From contig VWPU01018894.1 in the NCBI GenBank assembly GCA_013398955.1, positions 50,479 through 114,478 of the forward strand: 64,000 nucleotides of DNA, written 5' to 3'. Source of the stretch: Callaeas wilsoni (lineage: Eukaryota; Chordata; Aves; Passeriformes; Callaeidae). The notes below the pieces were generated by a model, which worked only from the letters and a program-made list of their open reading frames with translations, was not told where the DNA came from and made no database searches. The translations under genes and the position numbers were made by a program. Each line of letters opens with the position of its first letter. The stretch's first letter is position 1. Positions 35,701 to 48,960 of this stretch are shown piece after piece.

Positions 35701-38338
35701 ACAGCACAAAGTCCTCCATAATGAAGCTCCTGCATTCCTTCAGAAACCAGTTCCCTTTTCCCCAATAAAAAACTACCCAAAAAATCCCACCATATGCTTT
35801 ACCCATCGCCCAAACACTAAAAAAAACCTGTAACTAACCAGTACCATTATTCAGTCCTTAACACTTATTATTTCTTCCAATGTCCTCCTAGCGTTTTCAC
35901 CAAAAAATTAAAACACGTGTAACCTGTATTAGGGTGTTATTGATTCAAAGTGACTGCCCACTTAGCTGGTGCAAAGTAGCACACACAGAAATTCAAGTTT
36001 ACCTGAGAATACTTCCTGGTTCCAGAAAATCACAACATGACTTTCCACTGTATAAACTTTGCCAGTCCTTAACCTTATCAGTTAATATCCTCTACTGTGT
36101 GGGTTTAGCCCAGAACTTAAAATCACTTTTAACAACTCAACCAGAAAACTGGGGAGCAATTCTCTTCACAAGCTGAAGAACCAGTTGTACTTCTTTCACT
36201 AGCAGCTCTAATAAACCTACTCTCTCACCAGAAAGCAGCTTTGCTATTCCAAAACAAAGCAGAAAAAAGTCACTACATTTCAAAATCACTATTCTTGTAA
36301 AACAGAGACATTTGTCAGACATTACTTTGTGTGATTTTCATTCTTTCCTGGGGACCAGCTCCTACGGGTGCTTCACGAATTCACACATAACCCGCAGAGT
36401 AAAGCTAAAATTCTGTGTCCTAAGGGGCAGTTTGTCCCCTTTGGCTCCAGAGAGGCAAGTCCAGTCACTGTCTTACAGAGTAAGTGTCTTCCACTGGACT
36501 ACCAGAGGAACAGACTCCATGTGAAACAACACTTTACATACATGAACCTGATGGGCTATTTTAACCCATTACTTGCAAGAGCTGGTGTCGAAAGATTTTC
36601 ATTATTTTGCTTTAAAAAATTGTTTTCAGCTTATTTTCAACACTTGGCTATGCCCTCACACTGTTCTGGTAAGCACTGTTTCTTCCCTTGTTTTCAGTAA
36701 TTCTTGAAATCCTGAAAAACTGAACCAGTTTGTACATTAACAAAAGTAATATATCTTAACAGCACATAATCTGAATAAGCTTTGCTTACTGATTAAAGAA
36801 TACCCTGGAATAATGATGCATTGTAATTTTAAGACTTCTCTAACTTTTCACTTCACCAGCAAACCAGTTTGACAACTTAAAAAAATTCAAGTAGCTCAGC
36901 TGACCTGCAGCCAATAAACAACTGTAGTAGCTCATCAAATGCACAAGTATTTGGAAACAGAAACGGGGCCTGGGATGCAGTGGGAGAGAAGCAATTCTGC
37001 AACTTTTAGGAGAAAAACATTTTTATCGGCATCAGCATTTGTCAAAACAGACTTACAGTTAGATTTTAGCAGAAATGAAATTAAGTATGAATTATAGTAA
37101 GACAAACATTAGATAAAAGCCTGAAAGAGAAGGTCAAAGAAAACCACAGGAGATATGTGTCTTAAAAACAATTTATGTTTGCTGTCTATCTAAAGAAACA
37201 TTAATTCAGTTAACCAAAACCACATCAAAACATCACAGCTGCTGACAACCAAAACACTCCTTTATTCCAGTGGGAAAGTTTGGTGCTTCAGGAATAGAGA
37301 ATGATCAGATTGGTAACAGGAAGACAGAATAAAATGGGCTAAAAATAAAATACTAAGATCCGAACACCCTATTTTCCATGTTACATACTACATATTCCAA
37401 TGTTAAGTACTTACTTGAGGATAAACCAAGTAATCAAGTTACATGCAGAAAACATGGAACTGAGTGCAAAGAACATCTAAGTATGCATTTTTATTTTTAT
37501 GTAATTATGAAATTCAGTAAAAGAAAAAGAACATTAAAAGTTCAACAATGCTAAGTGTAACTTCTTATCCTCTGCTGTTTTGTCCAAATTTGAGACAAAT
37601 CTGGAAAGAAACAATCTCTCTCTCCTCACTGAGAGCTACTATAATTATACTACAACAGAACCAAGAACATTAACTGTCATTTAGACAATCATACAAAACC
37701 TTAAGATGGATCTTGGAACTACACTTACATACTGCCATTCAGTCAATTTTCACTAAACGAAGAAAAGAAAATCTTAGAAGGACACATAAGAACAACTATA
37801 AGCAAGATATTTCAATACATAATAGAATAAAGTTTCACTTTCATCTCATTATTCAAGCACAATTTAACAGGAATCAAAATCCATACAGATTGAACACATC
37901 ATTTCCTAAAAAAAAACCTCGAGTGTGCAAATGACTTATTTTCCTCTTTTAGATGAGGTTGGCAAAGGCTAGATGTGTTACACTGACAAGAACTGATGCT
38001 GATGACACTGTATCAACAATAACAGTTCACAGGCAAGTAGGCTGCATCTACAATGCAGGTGAGACAAGAGTCCATTTGAGCAATTTTAGATTTCAAAAAC
38101 ATCCACTGAAGGAATAATACAAGAACTTAAAAGAATCTCCATTTATATTTTATGAATTTTTAAAAGATTATACCAAGCATACATGATGACAATCAGTCTG
38201 GCTTAATTAAGACACTAAATAAGCTTCTACACTGCAATCAAGTAGCTCAAAATAAGAAAAATTACCTTGTTTCATTGTAAGAGTTTTAGCAGGTGTCAAA
38301 AAGGCACTAATAAATACACAAAATCAAGTTAATCATAC
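32701..38338. other. FER large intron, right part, no gene seen
   Basis: 5.6 kb of intron. A 17-bp tandem duplication lies at 33562-33595. A pocket of higher GC at about 35480-35760 gives overlapping frames without homology. No repeat family was assigned. Confidence 0.55.
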
Positions 38339-38438
38339 CTTTAGCCACAGCTTCTTTATACTTTTCTTTGGCAGAATTTACTTCTTTTATTAGTTGCCTG
38401 TAGCTAGATTTAAGTTTTTCTAGTTCTGTCTTTGTGAC
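38339..38438 (-). CDS. FER: FER coding exon 3: F-BAR helix
   Basis: Encodes residues 128-160 plus the first base of codon 161 (100 nt, phase 0 to 1). The peptide runs from [10 protein letters not shown] to KEAVAK and is a highly charged helical segment of the F-BAR/coiled-coil arm. The acceptor reads CTTTTCTTAAAG and the donor is AAAG followed by GTATGA. The split glycine codon is completed by GA at the start of the next exon, which gives the conserved GKETEKAK. Confidence 0.96.
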
Positions 38439-41400
38439 CTTTAAGAAAAGAGAAATTTTAAAAGCATTAAAAATACTTATTCTCAACGCATTAAAAAAAT
38501 ACAGCATTAGTAAAAGAGAATCAGTAGAATTTATCACCCAGAATAAGGAACTTTCCACTAGCTTGAAAAAAATCTTAATAGGATATTACACGGTGCAATT
38601 ACATAGTGCAAATTACATGTTGCAAATTACATGGTGCAAAATCAAAATCAATAAACGCATGGAATTAAATAAAAGGCCTAAGACACAGATCCCTATTCAC
38701 ATCAATGTAATTAAAAATATATTTAGAAAATCCAGCTAATCATCAACAATATTCCATTCCAATTACAAGGAAAAAAAAACATCAAAAAGACATTTAACAA
38801 ATCACACTAGCTTAAAATTTCCTTTGCACAGGAAGGAATTTCTTTAGCACCTAAAAAAAAAAGCAGAATTTTTAGACATTACACTTCATACAACTGACTA
38901 AGGAACAGAAAACTTGGCATGAAACAATCTATCAATTCTAAAACAAAAATCCTTAAAAAGGAAAACCAAACCAACAAACAAAAAAGGCCAAACAAAAACC
39001 CAACTTCAGAAGCTACCAACAAAACAAAAATCCTCTAACATGAAATCGAGCATTGAACATAATGTTTTTGGTCGCAAAATTAAAATAAAGTTTTCTCTTC
39101 TACCCCCAGCATTCATTCACTGTATGACAAAACTAGTGCACTGTTCAGAAATACTATCAAATCATGAACTTGCAAACAAAAGCCAGCAACAAGCCAGTCA
39201 TCACAATATAAAAAAAAAAAGCTAGCATATATTGCAAAGAAAAACAAAAAATTCTGACTAAAAAAGAAACACTCCCCTCCTCCCCCCCAAAAAAACAACA
39301 GAAAAATATACTTCTATTGGAAAATCACAGAAGAGAAATTATTAACTGATTTTAATGGAAGTGCTCCTCTCAATGAATGTGGAGAAAAAGAAGTTCATTC
39401 TTCTGAAAAACTGTCGCTCTTGCAGCTGGCAGGAAAAAGGCCAAAGTTCACAATTTTCCCTTTTTTTCATGAGGCAAGGGACAGATAACATTACTTTCGC
39501 ACCCCAGAACATCTAAAAACTTAATGAAACTCCTTAAAGATCCAACAAAGTGCTGTCTACAGCTTCAATTTTTGGGCCAACTGTCCAAAATTTAATTTAG
39601 AGGCATAACCTTTTCTCCACATCAATCACATAGACTCATCTCATATTTCTACACTCTGTAATACTCACAACTGCTGTTATTACACACTAATAGAGGCGAT
39701 ATAGGAAAAATAAATTCATGATGAATTTGTACTATAAAGACATCACGACAAATGGAGAAAAAGATGCAATTAGGAAGTAGTGATCACAATTAAGACCTAA
39801 ATAACACAAACAGCTTCTCTTACAGGAAACTGAAAAATAAAACAGGCCACTAGCATTATGAAACCTTTACAATAATTGCATTATGATTCTTAGATTATGT
39901 TTTTCCAACAGATAAAACCAACACCAAGAGCATATCTGTTCCCAAAGAACACTTAAGGAACTATGATGGGCAAGGATTACTTTAAACTCAGTTTTTATTT
40001 CAAAAGGTCTTACCCACCTAATTAGCACAGTACTGTACTTTTTTCCCCTCAAATTTCATGAAGAAAATTATTCAACATCTTAACGGAAACTGGAATAAAT
40101 CTACAAGATACAGGTCTTATTACATTTGTGCAAAACCCATGTTATTTCACTGTCCTTAATAATCTTCCCCGTACGACTCCTCACTGTAGACATGTCTAGA
40201 ATAAGAAAGGATGACATATATGTATTTCACCTAAACATACTTTTATGCCAGCTTATCCTAAAAATAGGAGCTGCACAGACACTGATGTTCACAAACTTTG
40301 CATACTGTCCTGGTATATATTCAGTATTTTACCTCTGTGCATAACAAAAGCAGAAGTAATACCACAGAACATGAGAAGTATTTTGAATTTCAGGGAATCA
40401 TTCTGAAAGTGCTCCAGGTACACAAAACCTTGAACAATGTCAGCTGACAATGGGAGAACACTATTCAAATACTTCTTTGCAAAATCAGGAAGGGGAAAAA
40501 AGAAAAAACAAACCCAAAATACCTCAAACCAAACAATAATGCAAGCTTATTTGCATCCTTAGCAGGATGCAAAATATTTTCATGGCTGTGCAGCCCATAA
40601 ATATTACAAACTAAATATGGCTTGTAATAATCGTTTGGCAAGTGCTCAATATGCATTATGGTTTTTTGGAAAAGTCTTATTTTAGAAGACATTTTTATTA
40701 GAGGTTTTATTAGAGTTTGGCCTATTAACAGAAAACAAAACATTGCATAGTCTCTTTTCAAAGTGTAACTGAGCTTCCAGCAGTCTTACTCCATTCAGCC
40801 TCTCTTTCTTATCTTTCTTTTTTTCTTCCTGCAATTCTCTACAACTTCTATTATTTCTAACACATGCTACCAGTTTTTCCTCTTCTTCTATCCTGACTTT
40901 TTTGAGATGAACCAATCCATAAGCAGCAGCGAGTGATTATTTGGCTGGAAATTTTATCAGATAATGACAGGCTACTGACCAAGCATCAAAAAAGATGTCC
41001 CCATAGTTTCTGCTTGGGGAAGATGCCAAGATTCTAGCATATTATGGAAGCAATCTTATTAGAGCCAATGTATTTAACTTAAAATAGTCTTAGTTTAAAT
41101 ACAGAACAGGTCCAAGTTCTTCTCCTAACTGGCCCAATAATCTTTTACTCATCCAATCTGTGACAGTAAAGGCGTGTTACTGCTTTACTCGGATGTTACA
41201 TTTTAATTACACTACTTCAAATCCCAAATTCCCTGCTGGAAGAAAGAAGAAACAGTGCTTTTCCTTCTCTCAGTAGACCTTTCAGACTATCACTCTGATT
41301 TTTGACATCTGTAGCTAAATTCCCTCCAGAGCATCTGAATGAAACCGTGATTTCTGTCAGCTTTACTGACAAGATACTGCACTTCCAACACAAGCAGGAC

Positions 41401-41897
41401 AACAGATATGTCATGGAAAGCACTCTGAAGAGTTTCACCTGCAGTCTCAACGTTTGGTTTACACCTGCTTTATATTGTAGAATAGAGATTAGAATCTTGT
41501 CCCCACCCAAAACAGTCTGAACTTCCAAGAGCAGTCATGACAAAAGCTTACAGTGCCCTGGTCCCATGAATGTCTAGAGTGGAATGAGAACAGGAAAAGA
41601 GATGGAAGAGAGAAGTGTCACTCAAGAATTATCCTCTACTAGAAAAGTATTTCCAGTGCTATCTGTCCATGGAAACACATATGAAAGAAACATTTCCATC
41701 TTTGCCTTGCCAGCTAGCAGGAAAGAAAAACTGTGTAGAAAAATTATTAAAACTTAAACTAAGCATTCTACATATCACTCACTACACTTTTATCACAGCA
41801 CGAACAAAAACAGCAACCAAAAAAATCCACTCTTGATTTAATATTTTTAAACATAGAGAATTACAATCAATTCATCAAGTAAAGATGAATAAAATAC
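38439..41897. other. FER intron between coding exons 2 and 3, nothing recognised apart from a small tandem repeat
   Basis: 3.5 kb, A-rich. A short tandem array of a GTGCAAATTACAT-like unit occupies about 38592-38641. The open frames around 41217-41528 show no homology I can name. Confidence 0.6.
38592..38641. repeat. Short tandem repeat, unit about 13-16 bp
   Basis: Three to four imperfect copies of GTGCAAATTACATG with small length changes. Confidence 0.85.
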
Positions 41898-42071
41898 CTT
41901 GTACATCTCTGCTTCAATTTGTTGATGAACACCTACAAAACTCTTCTTAACTTGCTGCTTATCTTTGATCATCATTGTAAGCCTATGCAAGGGCCCAGAA
42001 TTAAGATCCTCTGCATGTGTCTTCATTATTTTGCTCAGCTGTTCTGTTTGCTGTACCACGAGCAGCCAAGA
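41898..42071 (-). CDS. FER: FER coding exon 2: F-BAR
   Basis: Encodes residues 70-127, from [11 protein letters not shown] to QIEAEMYK, a phase 0-0 exon of exactly 58 codons. It contains the conserved F-BAR helical segments [13 protein letters not shown] and [11 protein letters not shown]. The acceptor TTTTTTGTAG is good. The donor is AAG followed by GTATTT, weaker than consensus. The exon extends upstream of the GTG at 42059, where a simple ORF caller would begin; the splice acceptor and homology place the true border at 42071. Confidence 0.96.
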
Positions 42072-45000
42072 CTACAAAAAAGTCAGAACAGAAAAGCACG
42101 TATTTATTTCAGCTCACAAATAATCAAACAATTAATAAGAGCTGTGGGAAAAGATTAATCATTGTTTTAAAACATTCAGTAAAAGAACTAATTTTAAACT
42201 TACCCAAATGCATTTGAGATTCTCCTGCAACAGCGAAATTGTGCCTCAATCTTACTCATAAAATCATAAAAAAGCATCAGAGACAAAAATACAGCATTAA
42301 ATGTTCACCCTTCACACTGTCTGAACACCAAAGAAAGCACTGCAGCCTTAATTTTTTAAAAAATATACCCCCAACACTTCTGAGAACTATGTTCCCACAT
42401 CCTTTGTCCTCCAGCTTCCCCCCACAGTTGCTCTGCCCAAGCTGACTTCCACCTTTGTCTGAATACCTGACAGCAACATGCATTTGAGGGGTGGTGGTTT
42501 AAGAGGACACCATTACATCAGCTGCTTCACACAGCAGCATCAATCAGGCCACCAGTACCAAAGCACAAATAGACAGAACACTCATCTGTCACTGTAACCC
42601 AACATCTTTCTGTACCCTCGGTTTAATAGCTTCCTTGGACATTCTGTCAGTTTTCAGGACAGCTTAATGTGCTGTGTGTGGCTTTGAATATAGATATACA
42701 TCTACAGATATCACAGGCACAAACGTGAATTTAAACTTCAGCTCAAATAAAAGCCTTGGTTACCCTCAAGATTTTTGTCACACTTTGGATTCCTTAAAGA
42801 TAACTCCCCAACAATGAATGCTGTGCTATACCTAAGATTTCAGAGTGGCTACATGCCACAGAATTACAAGGTTTTGAAGGCAGCTAGCATATGAGTTTTA
42901 TTGGCACTTATCTTACTGCTACTAAAACAGAAATCAGCCTGAGATAAAAACTTAAGAAAATTAATTTGTTTGTTAGCCTTGGAGTGTCTTTATATGCTGT
43001 ATACAAATATATATACACCTACTATTTCCATCTCTACACGACAATGCTGCAATAGAAACTGGATTCTAGAGAACAAAGCAAAAGACAACTGACTCCGCTA
43101 TATACTGGACTATCTTTAACATTTCCTCCAACTTGTAAATATCCCACAGACGGACACAGAGCTATCTAGACTGCTTGAAGTGTGGCGTTGTAAAACATCA
43201 AGGCCTAAAGCTTCCTTGCTATGGCTGGAGACCGTTTCAGAAGCCATACTGCAAAGCTGCATAGGATACAGCATTGAACACCTGTTTGAGGAGTGTGGGC
43301 CTTTGTGGTTACAGAAGAGTTCAGAAAAGTGCTCTCAGAGGTGAAAATGTAGTCAGAGCCATCCATTTTCCACAAGGCTTATTTATTACTGATGAGACAA
43401 CTACTCTTTTAATCCTGAAAAATCACACCAAAAGCATTTTTCCAACAGTACAGGTATTCTAAGGAAATGCTTAGTTTAGAATTTACCAAATGATCTTAAA
43501 TAAGCCAGAAACACAGCAAGTACTTCCCTTTCTATTAAAAAAAATTTGCGTATTTTCCTATTCTTCACATCACTCTTTCCATCAGGAAAAGATGAAAGTG
43601 ATGTTTCCATAGGGAAATAATCAGTTAAGCACGATTTCTGTGCTTTGTATGATTATATTTAATTATTTTAAATTAGCAGAAGTAAAGTGAAAATGCTTCA
43701 AAAACAGAGATTTATAGCGGACAAAAAAGCTGGGTGGAGACAGCAGAAAAGGTAAAGCATTTCCTTCCACAAAAAAATGACCACAATCCAACAAATGCAA
43801 TAAAACACAATATTGTTTGGTTTGGTTGGTTTAACACCATTTTTCAGACATATATACACACAAAATAGTGGTCTGGAAGCTCTTAAAACCACCTCTTTTC
43901 TAGCATCACCAGTTGCTGATACCGTGCCTTCCAGCAAGTTTGTCGTCTCCATATGAAAAAAAACAGAGGACAGATTTTCCCAAACACCATTTCTCTCTAA
44001 GTGCTCAGATCAAAAGAGAACAACACAAACAACCACAACAACAAAACCAAACAAACAAAACCCATGAAAAACTAAACAGCTTGCTATTGGATTTTAATGA
44101 CATAAAGTGCCAAATAATACCACAATACCAAACACAGGTATTTTACGTCTTAGAAGATGTAAGATACTAGACTTATGTCCCATAATATTTGCATCATTCT
44201 TTGGTTCTGTAAAATGCCAGGAAGAGAGAAAAAAGTATCACAAAAGAGTAAAATAAATAAGAATGAGATTAGTAAATTAATCAATAATTCAGGCTTTTTA
44301 ACTGCAAAACCAGCAAGATAATGTGTCACTATATAACTTCAAAATCCAAGGTGTCAGTGAAATTTTAAGGCAAGCCCATATAAAAGATCTGCCAGTCCAT
44401 ATGAATATTTTTGCTGTTATTTAAAAATGCAGAAATCAGGGATGCAACTTAAGCGAAAAAATTCACCTCCTTAAGAGAAAAAAAAGGGAATGAAAATGAT
44501 GCTGAAGGACAACTTGAGTGCCTCTGTTCAAAACAAGATTTCAAAATGCGACATGTATGCCTCTTTTAAAGCCAAAAAGAACGTGGCTTAAGTCAGATCT
44601 CCAGATTTTTTAAATTTATCTGCTCACAAGAAGTGCTCATGTTATTAACATGGACCGTCCTAGATTGAGATACCTATGTGAAGGTTAATAGTTGTTTATA
44701 ACTTACAATCCTAAATATTCTGTGCCAATGAAAAAAAAAGGCAGTGTTTCAATTTAAAAGGCAAGAATTATTGTGGGGGAGGGAAGCAACAACAGAACAT
44801 GTTATGTATAAACACTGCGCAGTGCTGAAGCAGCCCAGCTACAGCAGCACAGCTTTCAAGTCACACACAGCCACTTTCACCCTGTATACATCCCTCCTGC
44901 TGCATAAGGAGCAGTCCTGTTCCTAATGCTATGCCACAGCCACTGTCCAAGCAGCCACCCCGTAAGTCCACTACATAAAAACTGCTTTGTCTAAAATTTA

Positions 45001-45774
45001 ACTTGACCCAGAAAGGGTGTTTTCCTGCAGAGAGAAAATGAGGATTCATGGCAGACTGAATGGACTGTGTAACTACTGCTACAGAACAAGGGCCAAGAAC
45101 AAAATAAGCCATCAAAACAGAATAGTCTTCTCTCGTCAGTAGAGAATCCAGGTCCAGAGTAAGACTTTCAAACAGATGATAAAGGAAGTTTGCTTCATCA
45201 TCACATTTATTGGACTTGCTCTAAATCTGAAAACCAGTAATTTGGAGAAGAGACAGCCTTACCTTTTTAAAAAGTCAGCACAGTTATTTTAAATGGAATA
45301 CAAAATAACCTCACAATTATGAGAAACATCCTGAATTAACGTTTTGTTTTTACAACACATGCTGCGGTGTGAGTAACAGCTGGAATGCTAGGCTTTGCCC
45401 TGGTTTCCTGACATTTTTCTATTTCTGTCACAAATTCTATATAACATAAACAATAGTTCCTATCTTAAAAGAAAGGCTTACTATAGCATACTTGATTTTC
45501 AAAGCACTAAACAAAGTAGCAGGCTCAATCCATTTATGTAAAATACTGAATTTCAAAAATCAAGATTGATTCTAGTTCAGTTAATTTTTTCAAAGCAAGA
45601 CTAGAGCTCAACCTCTGCATATTTCACTGAGAAACAAAAAGAAGCCTATTTTAAATACTCTGGTAACATTAACTCTCAATAAACTGAATGGATAGGAATC
45701 CAACTCAAATCAAAAAACCAAAAATAAACTCAGAACCCAAGGATATTCCAAATTCAAAATACTTCAGGACTTAC
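42072..45774. other. FER intron between coding exons 1 and 2, nothing recognised
   Basis: 3.7 kb of intron with short, unremarkable open frames. No repeat family was recognised. Confidence 0.6.
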
Positions 45775-45981
45775 CTTGGACACATTGCTGATATAATCCA
45801 ATTGACAAGCGCTCTCTTTATCTACTTGGTTACAAAGATTCTGTAAAGTGGATGCATATTCTTTATCACTTTTTACTCTCATTACCATAAATTTCTTCAC
45901 TGTTTCCAGCAGTCGTAGTTCCCAGTCTTGCAGTTTTAATAAAGCATCATGAGAATACTTCAGGTCACCTCCAAACCCCAT
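45775..45981 (-). CDS. FER: FER coding exon 1: start codon and first part of F-BAR
   Basis: Encodes residues 1-69, from MGFGGDLK to SNVSK. The ATG (45979-45981) has A at -3 and G at +4, a strong initiation context, and matches the known start of vertebrate FER. The stretch [13 protein letters not shown] and the following [12 protein letters not shown] are the FCH signature at the start of the F-BAR domain, whose dimers bind and bend phosphoinositide-rich membranes. The exon ends in AAG followed by donor GTAAGT (phase 0). On its 5' side it continues as 52 nt of leader to 46033. Differences from the mammalian protein are conservative substitutions scattered through the exon, as expected for a bird orthologue. 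Confidence 0.97.
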
Positions 45982-46033
45982 TTTTTAAGGCACTATATAC
46001 CAGACAGGGGAAAATACGAGCTCTTCACCACAT
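45982..46033 (-). promoter_or_regulatory. FER: FER 5' leader segment with two-codon upstream ORF
   Basis: This is the non-coding part of the first coding exon. It is bounded on the 5' side by a strong acceptor, a pyrimidine run CTTTTTCTCCTTTCAG read on the minus strand. The first three exonic bases are ATG, followed by TGG and the stop TGA (46025-46033). This is a minimal upstream ORF of two codons, 43 nt before the main start. Such start-stop-like elements can lower or gate translation of the main ORF. Whether this one is used is inference. Confidence 0.75.
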
Positions 46034-48849
46034 CTGAAAGGAGAAAAAGACTGATGAGACAATTATCAAAAGAAAAACTTCTGGTGAGAGGAACAACTAT
46101 TAACACCTAAACCCTGAAACAACTTAACCATAACATTAACCACATACATATACCTCCTCAGTATAAACTGAAAGGAGGCTCAGAGTACTGTTTTGAACAC
46201 CAAACTCTGACTGGAAAAGTTTTCAGGTTTAGAACTGCTCTCTAGTTTCCATTTCTGCAAAAACATACCTCCCTAACTTAAAGTACAGTATGAAAGAAAA
46301 CATAACAGCATCTAAGACAAACACTAAAGACCAATCTACATAGTTAACCAAATAAGTACAGCTAACAACATCTCCACTCATCTGCACTCTTCTACTCTTG
46401 GTGACCTGAAACATTTGTTTCTGGTGTTTACTGTCCTAAAAGCACAGAAAAATCCGAATAAAACACCAGCTCTCAGGCACTGCATCTGTGGGAAACTGAT
46501 AACTCTTTAGAAGCTCCTTTGCTCCTAAACTGGGTGTTAACAGGCCATTAAGCCTGCAGATTCAACCTCCCAAAACCCAGAAAATATCCCAAACCAGGTT
46601 TCCTATCCAACCTGGGTCCCGTGGGTCAGAGTTCTTTAGTTCACATCATTTTACCCTAGGACAGTCCAGTCTTACTGTACCAAATTGACACAAAATAAGA
46701 TAAGCAAATAAGATATGCTGCCTTATGAAATCCTGTAGCAGAACCAAAGGTCAAGGACACATTGCTAGAGTTAGCTCTGAAACATCTGCATCCGATGCTG
46801 ATAAACATGCAGCTACATTGTGGAAGAATTGAAACCACACAAAGTAATTTCTACACACTCTTGCAGAGGTTTCATAATGTGGACTGAACCCTCTTTTCTG
46901 TGTACACACCAACTATCTGTTCCTATACTAATCAGCTTCCAGCTAGGTAAGATAAACTTACATAAACTGCAACCCTTATCTCTGGACCGCAGCGCAGCCA
47001 CAGCCCATACACTGCCTATTCACTAGTTCCTGCACTATAGCAAAGTCTTGGTTCTTTTTAATGCAGAAATACCAATTTCTTCACATGCTTTACATATTAC
47101 CACTTGAATTAGCAGTGTTCTACAAACTTTAGCAAATTTATCTTCCTAGCAGTCCACTGAGGGAAGTAGGACTAATATTCTTATTTTACATTAAGAACTG
47201 AGACACATAAACTAATGTCAACACTGTGGCAGCTCATACCAGTATGTACAAGGCTTAAAGACAGACTTTTCAGAGTGCCTAGCATTTTTAGCATATTAGG
47301 TATTCAGAAAAAATAAATATGTTACTGGCTTCAGTTACTGCACAAAATTTCTGGAGATTTTGCAAATCAGAACCTCAAGCAGCCTCTGAAACAAGCCTCA
47401 TGTACTATGTGTTTATTAGAATACAAACCATGCTACATAACCAAACAAAGGTCCAATAAAGAAGACCAGAACAGTGCCACATTACTATTTATCTACACAA
47501 CACGGACAAGTCAAGGCTGTATGAGTAACCTTTAACCTCCAAGCTTTCATAAGCTCTTTAATTTGAAGCTGTAAATTTTAGTCAGAATTATTTCTGATGG
47601 CTAGGAATTCAGTCATACACAGTAACAGTAAATAGTTTATGTTGGCTGTATTTATGAACTATGTCATTATTAGTAGCATTAATGAAAATACCTCCACAGT
47701 TAAAATTCAGGAACACTCTTGCAGAACCACAAACATTTTAGTAACATGAACCAAAGAAAAAGATCTTAAAGCCCCTGTTTATTAACATGACTAAAGCTGC
47801 ACTAGTGAATTTTTTATGCCGTTTGGCTCTAGATCCATTTTCATGACTTTTCATTTTTCTCCTACCCCATTTTAGCATATTACCTAACTATCCTAGCACA
47901 ACAGCCATGAGAAAAGATAGTATCCTTGTTTTCTTACATTCCAGATTTAGAAGAGATGGAAATTGAATCTCACAGTAAAGTTTGGCCTTGTGCTATGAGT
48001 AAAGTAATGGCTTGCTTGCTTTTACCCTAGCCTCTGGTTTTTACTGAGAGGCAGTATGGCAAAGGAAGGAGGAAATATTCTCAGCATGTGATATTTCAGT
48101 CTGCTTCTACTGACATACAACAGAGCCATAAGATTACAAAAATCAATAGAACAAAAGACTCAACAATATCTTACTCTAGCCTGCTAAGTTGCTCTTCTCA
48201 AAGCAGTAATCAGATTTTTTCCAATTTCACTATTATATGCCTGCATACATAGGCAAAAATTGTACACACACTGGACTCTGGTCTTTGTTTTAAATTATTC
48301 CTTTCACTGTGACAGAAGCAGCACAGCAAAAATTTGTTTTGCAAAAGTGATAAAACTCTGATTTGCTTAAACTAACAAGCATAAAGACTCAGGATCCCAA
48401 ATGGGTAAGCGAGCTGCCATGTGACTTCCACGCAAATTAAGAAAATGTTCAATCAAGACATCCAGCCAAATTCAAGTGCTTTATTGTGGAGGAAAAGAAG
48501 TGGTGAAGAAGTACTGAAGACCACTTAACTAAGCTTAAATTTTGATAAGCTGAAAACCAATTCTGTCACTTAAAATCACTTCTAATTTTTTAATGGTTTT
48601 TAAATACTTTTAAACAACTGAAAACAGCACAGATCACACAGTCATTTATTTGAAGTCAGAACTGTAAGATTTACCAAACACACGACCACACACTCTGATT
48701 TTCAAATACTCTTAAAAAACACAAGCACATTTTGAAAGGCCGGTGTTCAAACAGACAATAGCTGGCACCAATACAGACAGGTATTTTTCCAAGTTTGGTA
48801 TCTCCCTCATTAGTGACCACAGATGAAATGACAGCTGCCCTACCGGGTC

Positions 48850-48960
48850 AGACCAATACAACAGCATATTTCAGTCAGAAGGGACCTACAGTGATCACCT
48901 GGGCACAGCGATGCATTTAGATCAGCCCTGTGTCTCCAACCATGGCATCAGAAGACGTTT
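48850..48960. repeat. Possible old CR1-like/interspersed repeat fragment
   Basis: TTTCAGTCAGAAGGGACCTACAGTGATCACC resembles the reverse complement of a worn CR1 3' end and is preceded by CTACCGGGTCAGACCAATAC. The match is short and degraded, so the call is tentative. Confidence 0.35.

Larger units (their letters stand above)
1..46033 (-). other. FER: FER transcription unit, visible coding part (5' half)
   Basis: Eight minus-strand exons splice in frame into residues 1-412 of FER, a cytoplasmic tyrosine kinase of the FES/FER family (about 822 residues in human). FER works at membranes, cell junctions and the actin cytoskeleton. The domain order known for the family is F-BAR (about 1-259), coiled coil/FX (about 300-440), SH2 (about 460-550) and kinase (about 563-816). 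Only the F-BAR and most of the FX region are encoded here. All seven joined introns have GT-AG ends. Reading frame and exon-by-exon residue counts agree with the vertebrate protein without gaps, and there are no stops or frameshifts, so this is a live gene and not a retrocopy. The transcript continues left of position 1. The 5' leader begins right of 46033, probably near the CpG-rich block at the right edge. Confidence 0.97.
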
